Of a DNA stretch of 64,000 nt, positions 17,227 to 29,652 are shown piece after piece. The DNA lies in NCBI RefSeq assembly GCF_023746615.1, contig NZ_CP082275.1:248001-312000 (forward strand), written 5' to 3'. The DNA comes from Grimontia kaedaensis (GTDB lineage Bacteria; Pseudomonadota; Gammaproteobacteria; Enterobacterales; Vibrionaceae). Position numbers and translations under genes: made by a program. The notes beneath the pieces were generated by a model. The model was not told the DNA's origin and did not search any database. It saw only the letters and a program-made list of their open reading frames with translations. The first letter of the stretch is position 1. Every line of letters starts with the position of its first letter.

Positions 17227-17335
17227 AGCCAGCCCACCTTTTGTGTGTGCAAAAGAAGTGGTATAGCCGCTGCGTATCCTAAACGGGCTCTGCAGCGGTT
17301 CTTCTTGATAAAGTACTAGGAGTGAATAGTGGCCC
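17214..17335 (+). promoter_or_regulatory. Spc-end hairpin and S4-responsive alpha leader
   Basis: A 9-bp stem GGCTGGCTA / TAGCCAGCC (17214-17234) is followed by CTTTTGTG and then a structured leader up to the rpsM GTG. In the leader, AGAAG...GCCGCTGC pairs with GCAGCGG...CTTCTT. Its position and layout match the pseudoknot by which ribosomal protein S4 represses translation of the alpha operon in E. coli. The stems are visible; the S4 response is inferred from the family. Confidence 0.7.
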
Positions 17336-17685
17336 GTATTGCAGGCATTAACATTCCTGATCAGAAGCATGCTGTAATCGCACTGACTGCGATCTACGGT
17401 ATCGGTAAAACCCGTTCAAAAGCTATCCTAGCTGAGACTGGTATTGCTGAAAGCACTAAGATCAGTGAACTAACTGAAGAGCAGATCGATCTACTGCGTG
17501 ATGGCGTTGCCAAGTACACTGTAGAAGGTGATCTACGTCGTGAAGTTTCCATGAACATCAAGCGTCTGATGGACCTTGGTTGTTACCGCGGTTTGCGTCA
17601 TCGTCGCAGCTTGCCACTACGTGGCCAGCGTACGAAGACCAATGCTCGTACCCGTAAGGGTCCGCGCAAGCCGATCAAGAAATAA
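17329..17685 (+). CDS. rpsM: 30S ribosomal protein S13
   Basis: S13, 118 residues, in the 30S head contacting the 50S and P-site tRNA. It starts at GTG (ARIAGINIPDQKHAVIALT) after TAGGAG, within the S4 control region, as in E. coli. The C-terminal tail RGQRTKTNARTRKGPRKPIKK is typical. First gene of the alpha operon. Confidence 0.98.
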   Translation: MARIAGINIPDQKHAVIALTAIYGIGKTRSKAILAETGIAESTKISELTEEQIDLLRDGVAKYTVEGDLRREVSMNIKRLMDLGCYRGLRHRRSLPLRGQRTKTNARTRKGPRKPIKK

Positions 17686-17704
17686 TCGGGGTAGGTAAAG
17701 TACT

Positions 17705-18094
17705 ATGGCTAAACAACCAAATCGCGCACGTAAACGCGTACGCAAGCAAGTTGCTGACGGCGTAGCGCACATCCATGCGTCTTTCAACAACACAATCGTA
17801 ACCATTACTGACCGTCAAGGTAATGCTCTAGCATGGGCTACTGCAGGTGGTTCTGGTTTCCGTGGTTCTCGTAAATCAACTCCGTTCGCTGCACAGGTTG
17901 CTGCTGAGCGTTGTGGTGAGATGGCTAAAGAATATGGCCTGAAGAACCTGGAAGTTATGGTTAAGGGCCCAGGTCCAGGTCGTGAATCTACTATTCGCGC
18001 ACTGAACGCGGCTGGTTTCCGTATCACTAACATTGTTGATGCGACTCCAATCCCACATAACGGTTGTCGTCCACCTAAGAAACGTCGCGTATAA
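17705..18094 (+). CDS. rpsK: 30S ribosomal protein S11
   Basis: S11, 129 residues, on the 30S platform. The conserved HIHASFNNTIVTITDRQGN and the C-terminal TPIPHNGCRPPKKRRV are present. The N[G] pair near the C-terminus is the site that forms isoaspartate in E. coli S11. alpha operon. Confidence 0.98.
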   Translation: MAKQPNRARKRVRKQVADGVAHIHASFNNTIVTITDRQGNALAWATAGGSGFRGSRKSTPFAAQVAAERCGEMAKEYGLKNLEVMVKGPGPGRESTIRALNAAGFRITNIVDATPIPHNGCRPPKKRRV

Positions 18095-18124
18095 CGCTGT
18101 TTCTTAGAATTCTGGAGAAAGATC

Positions 18125-18745
18125 ATGGCAAGATATTTGGGTCCTAAGCTGAAGCTTAGCCGTCGCGAAGGTACTGACTTGTTCCTGAAGTCAGGCGTAC
18201 GCGCGATTGATACCAAGTGTAAAATTGATAACGCCCCAGGCGTACACGGCGCACGTCGCGGCCGTCTGTCTGACTACGGCGTTCAGCTTCGTGAGAAGCA
18301 AAAAGTTCGTCGTATCTACGGCGTACTGGAAAAACAATTCCGTAACTACTATAAAGAAGCTGCTCGCATCAAAGGCAACACAGGTGAAAACCTGCTGCAA
18401 CTTCTGGAAGGTCGTCTAGATAACGTAGTTTACCGCATGGGCTTCGGCGCAACTCGCGCAGAATCACGTCAGCTGGTAAGCCACAAAGCGATCCTGGTAA
18501 ACGGTAAAGTGGTTAACGTTCCTTCTTTCAAGGTAACGGCCAACGACGTTGTTAGCATTCGTGAGAAAGCTAAGAACCAAGCACGCATTAAAGCAGCTCT
18601 TGAAATTGCTGCTCAGCGCGAGCTGCCAACTTGGATCGAAGTAGACAGCAACAAAATGGAAGGCACTTTCAAGCGCCTGCCAGAGCGTTCAGATTTGTCT
18701 GCTGACATCAACGAACACCTGATCGTCGAGCTTTACTCTAAGTAA
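18125..18745 (+). CDS. rpsD: 30S ribosomal protein S4
   Basis: S4, 206 residues, primary 16S 5'-domain binder and, in E. coli, the translational repressor of the alpha operon. It starts MARYLGPKLKLSRREGTDLFLKSG. The S4 RNA-binding domain is around RLDNVVYRMGFGATRAESRQLV. alpha operon, upstream of rpoA. Confidence 0.98.
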   Translation: MARYLGPKLKLSRREGTDLFLKSGVRAIDTKCKIDNAPGVHGARRGRLSDYGVQLREKQKVRRIYGVLEKQFRNYYKEAARIKGNTGENLLQLLEGRLDNVVYRMGFGATRAESRQLVSHKAILVNGKVVNVPSFKVTANDVVSIREKAKNQARIKAALEIAAQRELPTWIEVDSNKMEGTFKRLPERSDLSADINEHLIVELYSK

Positions 18746-18768
18746 GGCTAAACTAAAGAGAGGACACA

Positions 18769-19758
18769 ATGCAGGGTTCTGTAACAGAATTTCTTAAGCC
18801 GCGTCTGGTTGACATCGAACAAGTTAGCTCGACGCACGCAAAAGTAACTCTTGAGCCGCTAGAGCGTGGCTTTGGTCACACCCTAGGTAATGCTCTACGT
18901 CGCATCCTACTGTCGTCTATGCCTGGTTGTGCAGTGACAGAAGTAGAAATTGACGGCGTGTTGCACGAGTACAGCACCAAAGAGGGCGTACAGGAAGATA
19001 TCCTGGAAATCCTGCTTAACCTTAAAGGCCTTGCCGTTAAGGTAGAGGGTAAAGATGAAGTTATCCTAACCCTGAATAAGTCTGGTGCAGGCCCTGTTGT
19101 TGCAGGCGACATCACCCACGACGGTGGTGTTGAGATTGCGAACCCAGAACACGTAATCTGCCACCTGACAGATTCAAATGCTGAGGTCAGCATGCGAATC
19201 AAGGTAGAACGTGGTCGCGGCTACGTACCAGCGTCAGCGCGTATTCACACTGAAGAAGACGAGCGTCCAATCGGCCGTCTGCTTGTAGATGCAACGTTCA
19301 GCCCAGTAGACCGTATTGCTTACAATGTTGAAGCAGCACGTGTTGAACAGCGTACCGACCTCGACAAGCTGGTTATCGATATGGAGACTAACGGTACTCT
19401 TGATCCTGAGGAAGCTATCCGTCGTGCAGCAACTATTCTTGCTGAGCAATTGGACGCGTTCGTAGATCTGCGTGATGTACGAGTTCCTGAAGAGAAAGAA
19501 GAGAAGCCAGAGTTCGATCCGATCCTACTGCGTCCTGTAGACGATCTTGAACTAACTGTTCGCTCTGCTAACTGTTTGAAAGCAGAAGCGATCCACTACA
19601 TCGGTGATCTGGTACAGCGTACTGAGGTTGAGCTTCTTAAGACGCCAAACCTTGGTAAGAAGTCTTTGACTGAAATTAAAGACGTGCTGGCTTCACGTGG
19701 TCTGTCTCTGGGTATGCGCCTGGAAAACTGGCCGCCAGCATCAATCGCTGAAGATTAA
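18769..19758 (+). CDS. rpoA: RNA polymerase alpha subunit
   Basis: Alpha subunit, 329 residues. The N-terminal dimerisation domain (about 1-235) contains GFGHTLGNALRRILLSSMPG. The C-terminal domain (about 250-329) contains VRSANCLKAEAIHYIGDLVQ and LGKKSLTEIKDVLASRGLSLG, the surface that binds UP elements and activators. alpha operon, between rpsD and rplQ. Confidence 0.98.
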   Translation: MQGSVTEFLKPRLVDIEQVSSTHAKVTLEPLERGFGHTLGNALRRILLSSMPGCAVTEVEIDGVLHEYSTKEGVQEDILEILLNLKGLAVKVEGKDEVILTLNKSGAGPVVAGDITHDGGVEIANPEHVICHLTDSNAEVSMRIKVERGRGYVPASARIHTEEDERPIGRLLVDATFSPVDRIAYNVEAARVEQRTDLDKLVIDMETNGTLDPEEAIRRAATILAEQLDAFVDLRDVRVPEEKEEKPEFDPILLRPVDDLELTVRSANCLKAEAIHYIGDLVQRTEVELLKTPNLGKKSLTEIKDVLASRGLSLGMRLENWPPASIAED

Positions 19759-19793
19759 TCAGATTCTGATTACTTAGTTAGAAGGATTAGGTC

Positions 19794-20180
19794 ATGCGCC
19801 ATCGTAAGAGTGGTCGTCAACTCAATCGCAACAGCAGCCATCGCAAAGCGATGTTCAGCAACATGGCTAGCTCGCTGGTAACTCACGAAGTTATCAAAAC
19901 TACTCTGCCTAAGGCAAAAGAGCTGCGTCGCGTAATTGAGCCATTGATTACCCTAGCAAAGAACGACAGTGTTGCTAACCGTCGTCTTGCATTCGCTCGT
20001 ACTCGTAACGACGAAGTTGTAGCGAAGCTGTTCAACGAACTGGGCCCACGTTTTGCCTCTCGTGCAGGCGGTTACACTCGCATTCTGAAATGCGGTGTAC
20101 GTGCCGGCGATAAAGCCCCTATGGCTTACATCGAGTTGGTAGATCGTCCAGAGACAGCTGCAGAAGAAGCAGCTGAGTAA
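19794..20180 (+). CDS. rplQ: 50S ribosomal protein L17
   Basis: L17, 128 residues. It starts MRHRKSGRQLNRNSSHRKAMFSNM and contains the KTTLPKAKELRRVIEPLITLAK helix. It ends with an Ala/Glu-rich acidic tail. Last gene of the alpha operon; an intrinsic terminator follows after about 22 bases. Confidence 0.98.
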   Translation: MRHRKSGRQLNRNSSHRKAMFSNMASSLVTHEVIKTTLPKAKELRRVIEPLITLAKNDSVANRRLAFARTRNDEVVAKLFNELGPRFASRAGGYTRILKCGVRAGDKAPMAYIELVDRPETAAEEAAE

Positions 20181-20202
20181 TCTCTCGGTTCGTTCAAATA
20201 AG

Positions 20203-20228
20203 AAGCCAGGCTTTTAGCCTGGCTTTTT
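20203..20228 (+). terminator. Terminator of the alpha operon
   Basis: AAGCCAGGCT pairs with AGCCTGGCTT around a TTT loop and ends in a T run. Confidence 0.9.
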
Positions 20229-20311
20229 ATTTATCTACCCATTCATAAAACAGCCTACGCCCCATTTCTTTCTCAATAACTCTTGACGTTAAGGCTTCAG
20301 TAAAACAATCT

Positions 20312-20443
20312 TTCTACTTCTACTTCTACTTCTACTTCTACTTCTACTTCTACTTCTACTTCTACTTCTACTTCTACTTCTACTTCTACTTCTACTTCTA
20401 CTTCTACTTCTACTTCTACTTCTACTTCTACTTCTACTTCCAC
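20312..20443. repeat. Hexanucleotide microsatellite (TTCTAC)21
   Basis: Twenty-one perfect head-to-tail copies of TTCTAC cover 20312-20437, followed by one degenerate copy TTCCAC. The array lies in non-coding DNA between the rplQ terminator and the rRNA promoters. No open reading frame with a plausible start runs through it. Tracts of this length usually change copy number by slippage. The rest of 20229-20680 holds nothing I could identify. Confidence 0.95.
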
Positions 20444-20685
20444 TTATTTAGTGGCTGAACTGAATCTCCAACAGAACTGAACTTATTGATTGGCTCTGTT
20501 AGTGAATAAGCAATACTGTAAACTCCAAATATGTGTGGGGAGGTTGAAAAGGCTATTACATGGTGTACAACACACTTATGCACAGCCTTTTGTGTGTTTG
20601 GTGTGAGTAAAATGTGTAGAAATAAGGCTTTCGAGTAAAATGTAGGCAAGTGAAGCGATTTTCATAAAAAACCTCAAAAAAGCCC

Positions 20686-20713
20686 TTGCCAGAATTTCAG
20701 ACCTCCCTATAAT
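20686..20713 (+). promoter_or_regulatory. rRNA promoter P1
   Basis: TTGCCA (20686-20691), a 16-base spacer and TATAAT (20708-20713), followed by the GC-rich discriminator GCCGCC expected for stringent control by ppGpp/DksA. The upstream side is A-rich, as an UP element would be. Confidence 0.8.
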
Positions 20714-20807
20714 GCCGCCTCACCGACACGGAGAGCGGCTTCCACAGCGGAAACGCCCACTCAAATCGGTACGGCGAAGGCCTCAAAAATTGAGTTGAAA
20801 TAAACGC

Positions 20808-20835
20808 TTGACGCGCTGTTTCGAATCAGTAAAAT
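20808..20835 (+). promoter_or_regulatory. rRNA promoter P2
   Basis: TTGACG (20808-20813), a 16-base spacer and TAAAAT (20830-20835), followed by GGCCGCCC. It lies 122 bases downstream of P1 in the same orientation. Confidence 0.75.
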
Positions 20836-20932
20836 GGCCGCCCGCTTCGAAGGGAAGTTCACCCCGAGAGGCAAGTCAACAAGGTGTTTTGAGGGTTGCG
20901 AAAGCAACGCTGAAAAATCTCAAAATTTCTTC

Positions 20933-20960
20933 TTGACTTCATCGCCCGGCAGCGTAGAAT
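20933..20960 (+). promoter_or_regulatory. rRNA promoter P3
   Basis: TTGACT (20933-20938), a 16-base spacer and TAGAAT (20955-20960), about 230 bases before mature 16S. It is the third promoter in a nearly regular array with steps of 122 and 125 bases. Confidence 0.7.
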
Positions 20961-21002
20961 TCGCAGCCCTGACGGTGAGAAGCGATGCTTCTTCAAGTCA
21001 AC

Positions 21003-21014
21003 GTTCTTTAACAA
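21003..21014 (+). promoter_or_regulatory. boxA antitermination site, rRNA leader
   Basis: GTTCTTTAACAA resembles the rRNA boxA, where NusB/NusE (S10) assemble. It is followed by AATCTGTGTGGGCACTCG as in the E. coli rRNA leader. Confidence 0.7.
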
Positions 21015-21192
21015 TTTGACCTATGCAATCTGTGTGGGCACTCGTGATTGATAGACAAAAGATTTATCGATGTTTACTGAGTGACCAAACGAAAACTCTA
21101 CGGAGTTATCGGCACAGTCAATTCGTTCTGCTCTTTCTTTACTTTGTAGAGAGGGGTTAGAACACAACAGTATTTCATCGAGCCAAAAACTT

Positions 21193-22745
<1,553 letters not shown>

Positions 22746-22833
22746 ACGATACTATTGATGCTAGTGTCCACACAGATTGTATAGGTTGAAAAAGTAAAGA
22801 GTGGTTTGGTATCCCAATACCAAACAACCGTGT

Positions 22834-22909
22834 GTCCCATTCGTCTAGAGGCCTAGGACACCGCCCTTTCACGGCGGTAACAGGGGTTCGACTCCCCTAT
22901 GGGACGCCA
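22834..22909 (+). tRNA. tRNA-Glu (TTC)
   Basis: 76 bases. Acceptor stem GTCCCAT / ATGGGAC, anticodon stem CCGCC/GGCGG with loop CTTTCAC (anticodon TTC), T arm GGGGTTCGACTCCCC, encoded CCA end. First tRNA of the 16S-23S spacer. Confidence 0.96.
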
Positions 22910-22911
22910 CT

Positions 22912-22987
22912 GGGTCGTTAGCTCAGTTGGTAGAGCAGTTGACTTTTAATCAATTGGTCGCAGGTTCGAATCCTGCACGACCCACCA
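22912..22987 (+). tRNA. tRNA-Lys (TTT)
   Basis: 76 bases. Acceptor GGGTCGT / ACGACCC, anticodon loop CTTTTAA (anticodon TTT), T arm CAGGTTCGAATCCTG, encoded CCA. It starts two bases after tRNA-Glu. Confidence 0.96.
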
Positions 22988-23017
22988 TCTTCTCCACAGA
23001 GGATGTAAAACGTATGT

Positions 23018-23093
23018 GGGCGATTAGCTCAGTTGGGAGAGCACCTCCCTTACAAGGAGGGGGTCACTGGTTCGAGCCCGGTATCGCCCACCA
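23018..23093 (+). tRNA. tRNA-Val (TAC)
   Basis: 76 bases. Acceptor GGGCGAT / ATCGCCC, anticodon stem CCTCC/GGAGG with loop CTTACAA (anticodon TAC), encoded CCA. Third tRNA in the spacer; the Glu-Lys-Val set is a vibrio-type arrangement. Confidence 0.96.
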
Positions 23094-23309
23094 CTTTTCC
23101 TTTATGCTGCGTTGAAGCCTTTCTCGTTTAGCGAACTAAACGTCGAAACACTTCGCCTTGCCTAAAGAAAAAGCACACTCTCTAATCATTTTCTGCAATG
23201 GACTCGCAGACCCTTTAAATATCATTTATAGGGTGCGATTTTTTGCCGCCCCTATTCGGGAAGAAAGTCATTAGAAAGTGGTTTTGTGCCACGTTCTCTT
23301 TACGAGAAA

Positions 23310-23322
23310 TGCTCTTTAAAAA
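23310..23322 (+). promoter_or_regulatory. boxA in the 16S-23S spacer
   Basis: TGCTCTTTAAAAA is followed by ATCTGGAAAGCTGAC, matching the position and sequence of the E. coli spacer boxA. The remainder of 23094-23584 is spacer RNA. Its end (23571-23592) can pair with 26463-26490 to form the RNase III processing stalk around 23S. Confidence 0.7.
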
Positions 23323-23584
23323 TCTGGAAAGCTGACTAAACAAACTCAATGAGTTTGTTTGTAAAAGTTCTCAAATGTTGATTCTTCGGAATTAACACCA
23401 AACACATTCAAGTGTTCTTGGTTTTATCGCTTCCTCGGAAGTGATGAACAATATTTGAGTCCGGCGAAATCGTTCATCGCTTTATGTTTCCGCTTTTTAA
23501 GAAAAAGCAGAGGCAAAAAGGGTGAACATGTTCTTATTAGAACACCTTGGTTGTTTGAACATACAAGACCTCTTGGGGTTGTAT

Positions 23585-26472
<2,888 letters not shown>

Positions 26473-26597
26473 ACAACACCCAAGGGGTTTTGACGGACTC
26501 AGATAGAACGTTGAATGTGTAAGAACGAGAACAAACAAGTCACTTTCCAAGATTTTGGTTTTTACCTTTTTTAAAAAGGTGAAGACTTAGCAGAATT

Positions 26598-26717
26598 TGC
26601 TTGGCGACCATAGCGTTATGGACCCACCTGACTCCATGCCGAACTCAGTAGTGAAACGTAACAGCGCCGATGGTAGTGTGGGGTCTCCCCATGTGAGAGT
26701 AGGACATCGCCAGGCTT
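26598..26717 (+). rRNA. rrf: 5S ribosomal RNA, copy 1
   Basis: 120 bases, with ends pairing as GCTTGGCG / CGCCAGGC. The core CCATGCCGAACTCAGTAGTG and GCGCCGATGGTAGTGTGGGG is conserved. It differs from copy 2 at paired positions, which supports both being functional. Confidence 0.95.
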
Positions 26718-26769
26718 GAATTTCATCTTAATGAAGCAGTCATTGTAAGACTTCAGGCGGATAAGAATT

Positions 26770-26845
26770 GCTGATATAGCTCAGTTGGTAGAGCGCACCC
26801 TTGGTAAGGGTGAGGTCCCCAGTTCAAATCTGGGTATCAGCACCA
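26770..26845 (+). tRNA. tRNA-Thr (GGT)
   Basis: 76 bases. Acceptor GCTGATA / TATCAGC, anticodon stem CACCC/GGGTG with loop TTGGTAA (anticodon GGT), encoded CCA. It lies between the two 5S genes, as in E. coli rrnD. Confidence 0.96.
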
Positions 26846-26857
26846 GAATTTAAAATT

Positions 26858-26977
26858 TGTCTGGCGACCATAGCGCGATGGCCCCACCTGATCCCATGCC
26901 GAACTCAGTAGTGAAACGTTGCAGCGCCGATGGTAGTGTGGGGTCTCCCCATGTGAGAGTAGGACATTGCCAGATAC
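26858..26977 (+). rRNA. rrf: 5S ribosomal RNA, copy 2
   Basis: 120 bases, with ends pairing as TGTCTGG / CCAGATA. Distal second 5S after tRNA-Thr, as in the 5S-Thr-5S order of E. coli rrnD. An rRNA operon terminator follows. Confidence 0.95.
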
Positions 26978-26983
26978 CTCTTC

Positions 26984-27014
26984 AAACCCGTAGCGGAAAC
27001 GCTGCGGGTTTTTT
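26984..27014 (+). terminator. rRNA operon terminator
   Basis: AACCCGTAGCG pairs with CGCTGCGGGTT around a GAAA tetraloop, followed by a T run. Confidence 0.92.
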
Positions 27015-27081
27015 CATATCTGCCCTCTGATCAATCTTACAAATGTACTTGAACCCCTAAAGGGGATGTTATAGGGTTAAT

Positions 27082-27105
27082 GGAATTCTAGACGTCTATA
27101 CATCT
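27082..27105 (+). promoter_or_regulatory. MetJ operator (tandem met boxes) of metA
   Basis: A perfect met box AGACGTCT (27090-27097) is followed without gap by ATACATCT (27098-27105) and preceded by the weaker GGAATTCT (27082-27089). MetJ dimers bind such 8-bp boxes in tandem with S-adenosylmethionine as corepressor. The array ends 20 bases before the metA start. Confidence 0.82.
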
Positions 27106-27125
27106 TAACGAGGGAGTGATTTAAG

Positions 27126-28082
27126 ATGCCGATTAAAATTCCTGATCAGTTACCGGCGGCCAGCACCCTGCGTCAGGAAAACATCTTCGTGATGTCGGAG
27201 ACCCGCGCAGAAAGTCAGAACATCCGTCCTCTGAAAGTACTACTTCTCAATCTGATGCCTAAGAAGATTGAAACAGAAACGCAGTTTATGCGTTTGCTTT
27301 CCAATAGCCCAATTCAGGTTGATGTTGAACTACTGCGCATTGATGACAGACCGAGTAAGAACACTCCTACCGAGCACTTGGATACTTTCTACAGACAGTT
27401 TCAAGGTATCCGTGAGCGCAATTTCGATGGATTGATCGTGACAGGCGCACCCTTGGGTCTGGTTCAGTTTGAAGACGTGATTTACTGGGAACATTTGCAG
27501 GACATCATGAACTGGGCGAAAGACCACGTGACATCCACGCTTTATGTGTGTTGGGCAGCGCAAGCGGGCCTGAAGCTGCTTTATGATTTGCCGAAGAAAA
27601 CACGTAAGGAAAAGCTATCCGGTGTCTACTGGCATAAAACCCATAAAGAGCACAGTAAAAACCCAATACTTCGTGGTTTTGATGACTCTTTCCTTGCGCC
27701 ACATTCCCGCTATGCGGACTTCTCTCCTGAGTTTTTAGCCGAACATACCGATCTCGATATCCTCGCAACCTCCGCCACTGCCGGTACATACCTAGCGGCA
27801 ACCAAAGATAAACGAAATGTGTTTGTCACCGGGCATCCGGAATACGATTCTCATACGCTGCATAATGAGTATGTGCGTGATGTAGGAGAAGGTATGGAGC
27901 CTGCCGTACCATCTAATTACTATCCGGATGACGATCCAACACAAGAACCCTATGTGAGTTGGCGAAGCCATGGGCACATGCTTTTTGCCAATTGGCTTAA
28001 CTACTGTGTTTACCAGCAAACGCCTTACGACCTCGATCATTTCTCAGAGTCAGCGTTTACTAAAAACGACGATGATGAGTAA
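27126..28082 (+). CDS. metA: Homoserine O-succinyltransferase
   Basis: First committed enzyme of methionine synthesis, 318 residues, transferring succinyl from succinyl-CoA to homoserine. The catalytic cysteine is C142 in TLYVCWAAQAG. The His/Glu pair lies in VTGHPEYDSHT near residue 237. It starts MPIKIPDQLPAASTLRQEN with GGGAG upstream. The E. coli-like family is cytoplasmic and feedback-inhibited by methionine. Regulation by the upstream MetJ boxes is inferred. It ends 4 bases before a bidirectional terminator. Confidence 0.97.
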   Translation: MPIKIPDQLPAASTLRQENIFVMSETRAESQNIRPLKVLLLNLMPKKIETETQFMRLLSNSPIQVDVELLRIDDRPSKNTPTEHLDTFYRQFQGIRERNFDGLIVTGAPLGLVQFEDVIYWEHLQDIMNWAKDHVTSTLYVCWAAQAGLKLLYDLPKKTRKEKLSGVYWHKTHKEHSKNPILRGFDDSFLAPHSRYADFSPEFLAEHTDLDILATSATAGTYLAATKDKRNVFVTGHPEYDSHTLHNEYVRDVGEGMEPAVPSNYYPDDDPTQEPYVSWRSHGHMLFANWLNYCVYQQTPYDLDHFSESAFTKNDDDE

Positions 28083-28085
28083 TAA

Positions 28086-28109
28086 AAAAGCCTGCGATTG
28101 CAGGCTTTT
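28086..28109. terminator. Bidirectional terminator between metA and the antiporter gene
   Basis: AAAAGCCTGC pairs with GCAGGCTTTT around a GATT loop. A-rich and T-rich flanks on both sides allow it to serve the convergent genes on both strands. Confidence 0.9.
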
Positions 28110-28123
28110 GTTGCTTTTGAGGT

Positions 28124-29458
28124 TTAGTCCTGGGTGACTTCTGTTCTTGGTTCGGTATTTTGATAACTGCTAGGTTTGATCTCCATATCCCTCTCAGCAA
28201 CTTTGGATTTCTCAATCATCTTGGTGATGGTTGAACCCTGAACCAGGATAGAGAAGACCACCACGGCATAAGTCATCACCAGAATGATTTCCCTTACATC
28301 AATATTCTTTTCTGGCAGCACCATATAACCCGCAGGAACAGCCATCGCCATTGCTATCGCAAGGCCTCCACGCAATCCTCCCCAGGTTAGAATTCTCACT
28401 GAGTAAGGGTTGTAGTCCCGGTAACGGTTAAAACCAATATAGCAAAGACGGACGCTGAGATAGCGCGATACCAGCACCAGCGGCACAGCGAATGCCATGA
28501 TGATCCAGTCTTCCTCATGGAAACTGAATGTCAGCATGCTGAGGCCAATTAATAGGAAAAGCACACCATTGAGGAACTCATCGACCAACTCCCAGAAGTG
28601 GTCGAGATGATCTTCACTTTCTTTTGAGAAGCCGATGTAGCGCGTCCAATTACCAATCATGATACCGGCTACTACCATTGCCAGCGGTCCAGAAACACCA
28701 ATCAGGCTGGCAAACACATAGCCTGCAGTTGGTATGCCCAAGGTCAATAGCAACTCCATCGAGTGGTCGTCGGTATGACAAATCAGGTAATGGAACAATA
28801 AGCCAAGTAAGAAGCCATACACGATGCCGCCAATCGCTTCATGCAGGAAGAGCTCAACGACGCCCATTACGGTAGGAGCTTCAGTACCGAATGCGACAGT
28901 GAACAGGGTGATAAAAATCACCAGACCAAAACCATCATTGAAAAGGGACTCGCCTTCAATCTGCGTCGAGATACGCTTTGGCGCATTAAGCTTTTTAACA
29001 ATGGCAAGAACAGCGATAGGGTCTGTAGGAGAAATCAAGGCACCAAACAGCAGGCAGTAGATAAAATCGAACGGAATGCCGATGAGCTGGAAGAAGAGCC
29101 AGGCGACACCACCGATAAAGAAGGTGGAAACCAACGTCGCTCCAAGTGCCAGCACCGTAATTTCCCATTTCTGATCTTTTAGGTTGGGCAGTTTTACTCC
29201 CAGACCGCCGGCGAAAAGTAAGAAACCCAACACGCCCTTCAACAGGAAATCATCGAAGTGAATCTCATTGAGGGTCTCGGCAGCAAGGTCTTTTAAATCA
29301 AACCAATTGTTGTGTCCCGAGATAACGATCCCAAGTGAGAGGACAAGGGCACCGGCAGTGATAGCGATGGTTGTCTGCATTTGGCCAATTTTGCTATTGA
29401 TAAAGGCAATTAGCATGGCTGCCGCAGCGAGAAAGCAGAGCGTTGTGTAGACGGTCAT
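28124..29458 (-). CDS. CPA1-family Na+/H+ antiporter (NhaP-like)
   Basis: Inner-membrane cation/proton antiporter, 444 residues from the chosen ATG, with about 12 hydrophobic segments. The family motifs SPTDPIAVLAIVKKL and GESLFNDGFGLVIF carry the acidic residues of the ion-binding site. A TTG start 60 bases upstream would give 464 residues, but it adds a poorly hydrophobic non-homologous lead. It is divergent from metH and convergent with metA. The exact ion (Na+, K+ or Li+) cannot be told from sequence. Confidence 0.85.
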   Translation of the reverse strand: MTVYTTLCFLAAAAMLIAFINSKIGQMQTTIAITAGALVLSLGIVISGHNNWFDLKDLAAETLNEIHFDDFLLKGVLGFLLFAGGLGVKLPNLKDQKWEITVLALGATLVSTFFIGGVAWLFFQLIGIPFDFIYCLLFGALISPTDPIAVLAIVKKLNAPKRISTQIEGESLFNDGFGLVIFITLFTVAFGTEAPTVMGVVELFLHEAIGGIVYGFLLGLLFHYLICHTDDHSMELLLTLGIPTAGYVFASLIGVSGPLAMVVAGIMIGNWTRYIGFSKESEDHLDHFWELVDEFLNGVLFLLIGLSMLTFSFHEEDWIIMAFAVPLVLVSRYLSVRLCYIGFNRYRDYNPYSVRILTWGGLRGGLAIAMAMAVPAGYMVLPEKNIDVREIILVMTYAVVVFSILVQGSTITKMIEKSKVAERDMEIKPSSYQNTEPRTEVTQD

Positions 29459-29582
29459 TGATGACCCCGTGTAGGCTGAGATTATGATTCGGAAAGTTGT
29501 AACGAAATATAAATCCAAGCGGCGCAGAAAACTACAACAAATGTGTGTCAGCAGAGAGGTTGAGGCTTATCTGAGGTTAATT

Positions 29583-29598
29583 AGACGTCTAGATTTCC
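29583..29598 (+). promoter_or_regulatory. MetJ operator of metH
   Basis: A perfect AGACGTCT (29583-29590) is followed by the partial box AGATTTCC (29591-29598). It lies 55 bases upstream of the metH start in the divergent metH/antiporter gap. In E. coli metH is mainly activated by MetR; a MetJ box here suggests direct MetJ control too. Confidence 0.65.
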
Positions 29599-29652
29599 AT
29601 TTGGTCTGTGATACTATGCGAATAGCGAGAAATATAAGAAGGATCTGCGGTT

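Noticed and set aside
20312..20443. CRISPR array
   Set aside because: The repeat unit is 6 bases with no spacers and no cas genes nearby, so it is a microsatellite.
20834..21019. 61-codon frame in the rRNA leader
   Set aside because: It overlaps promoter P3 and the leader sequence. No protein features.
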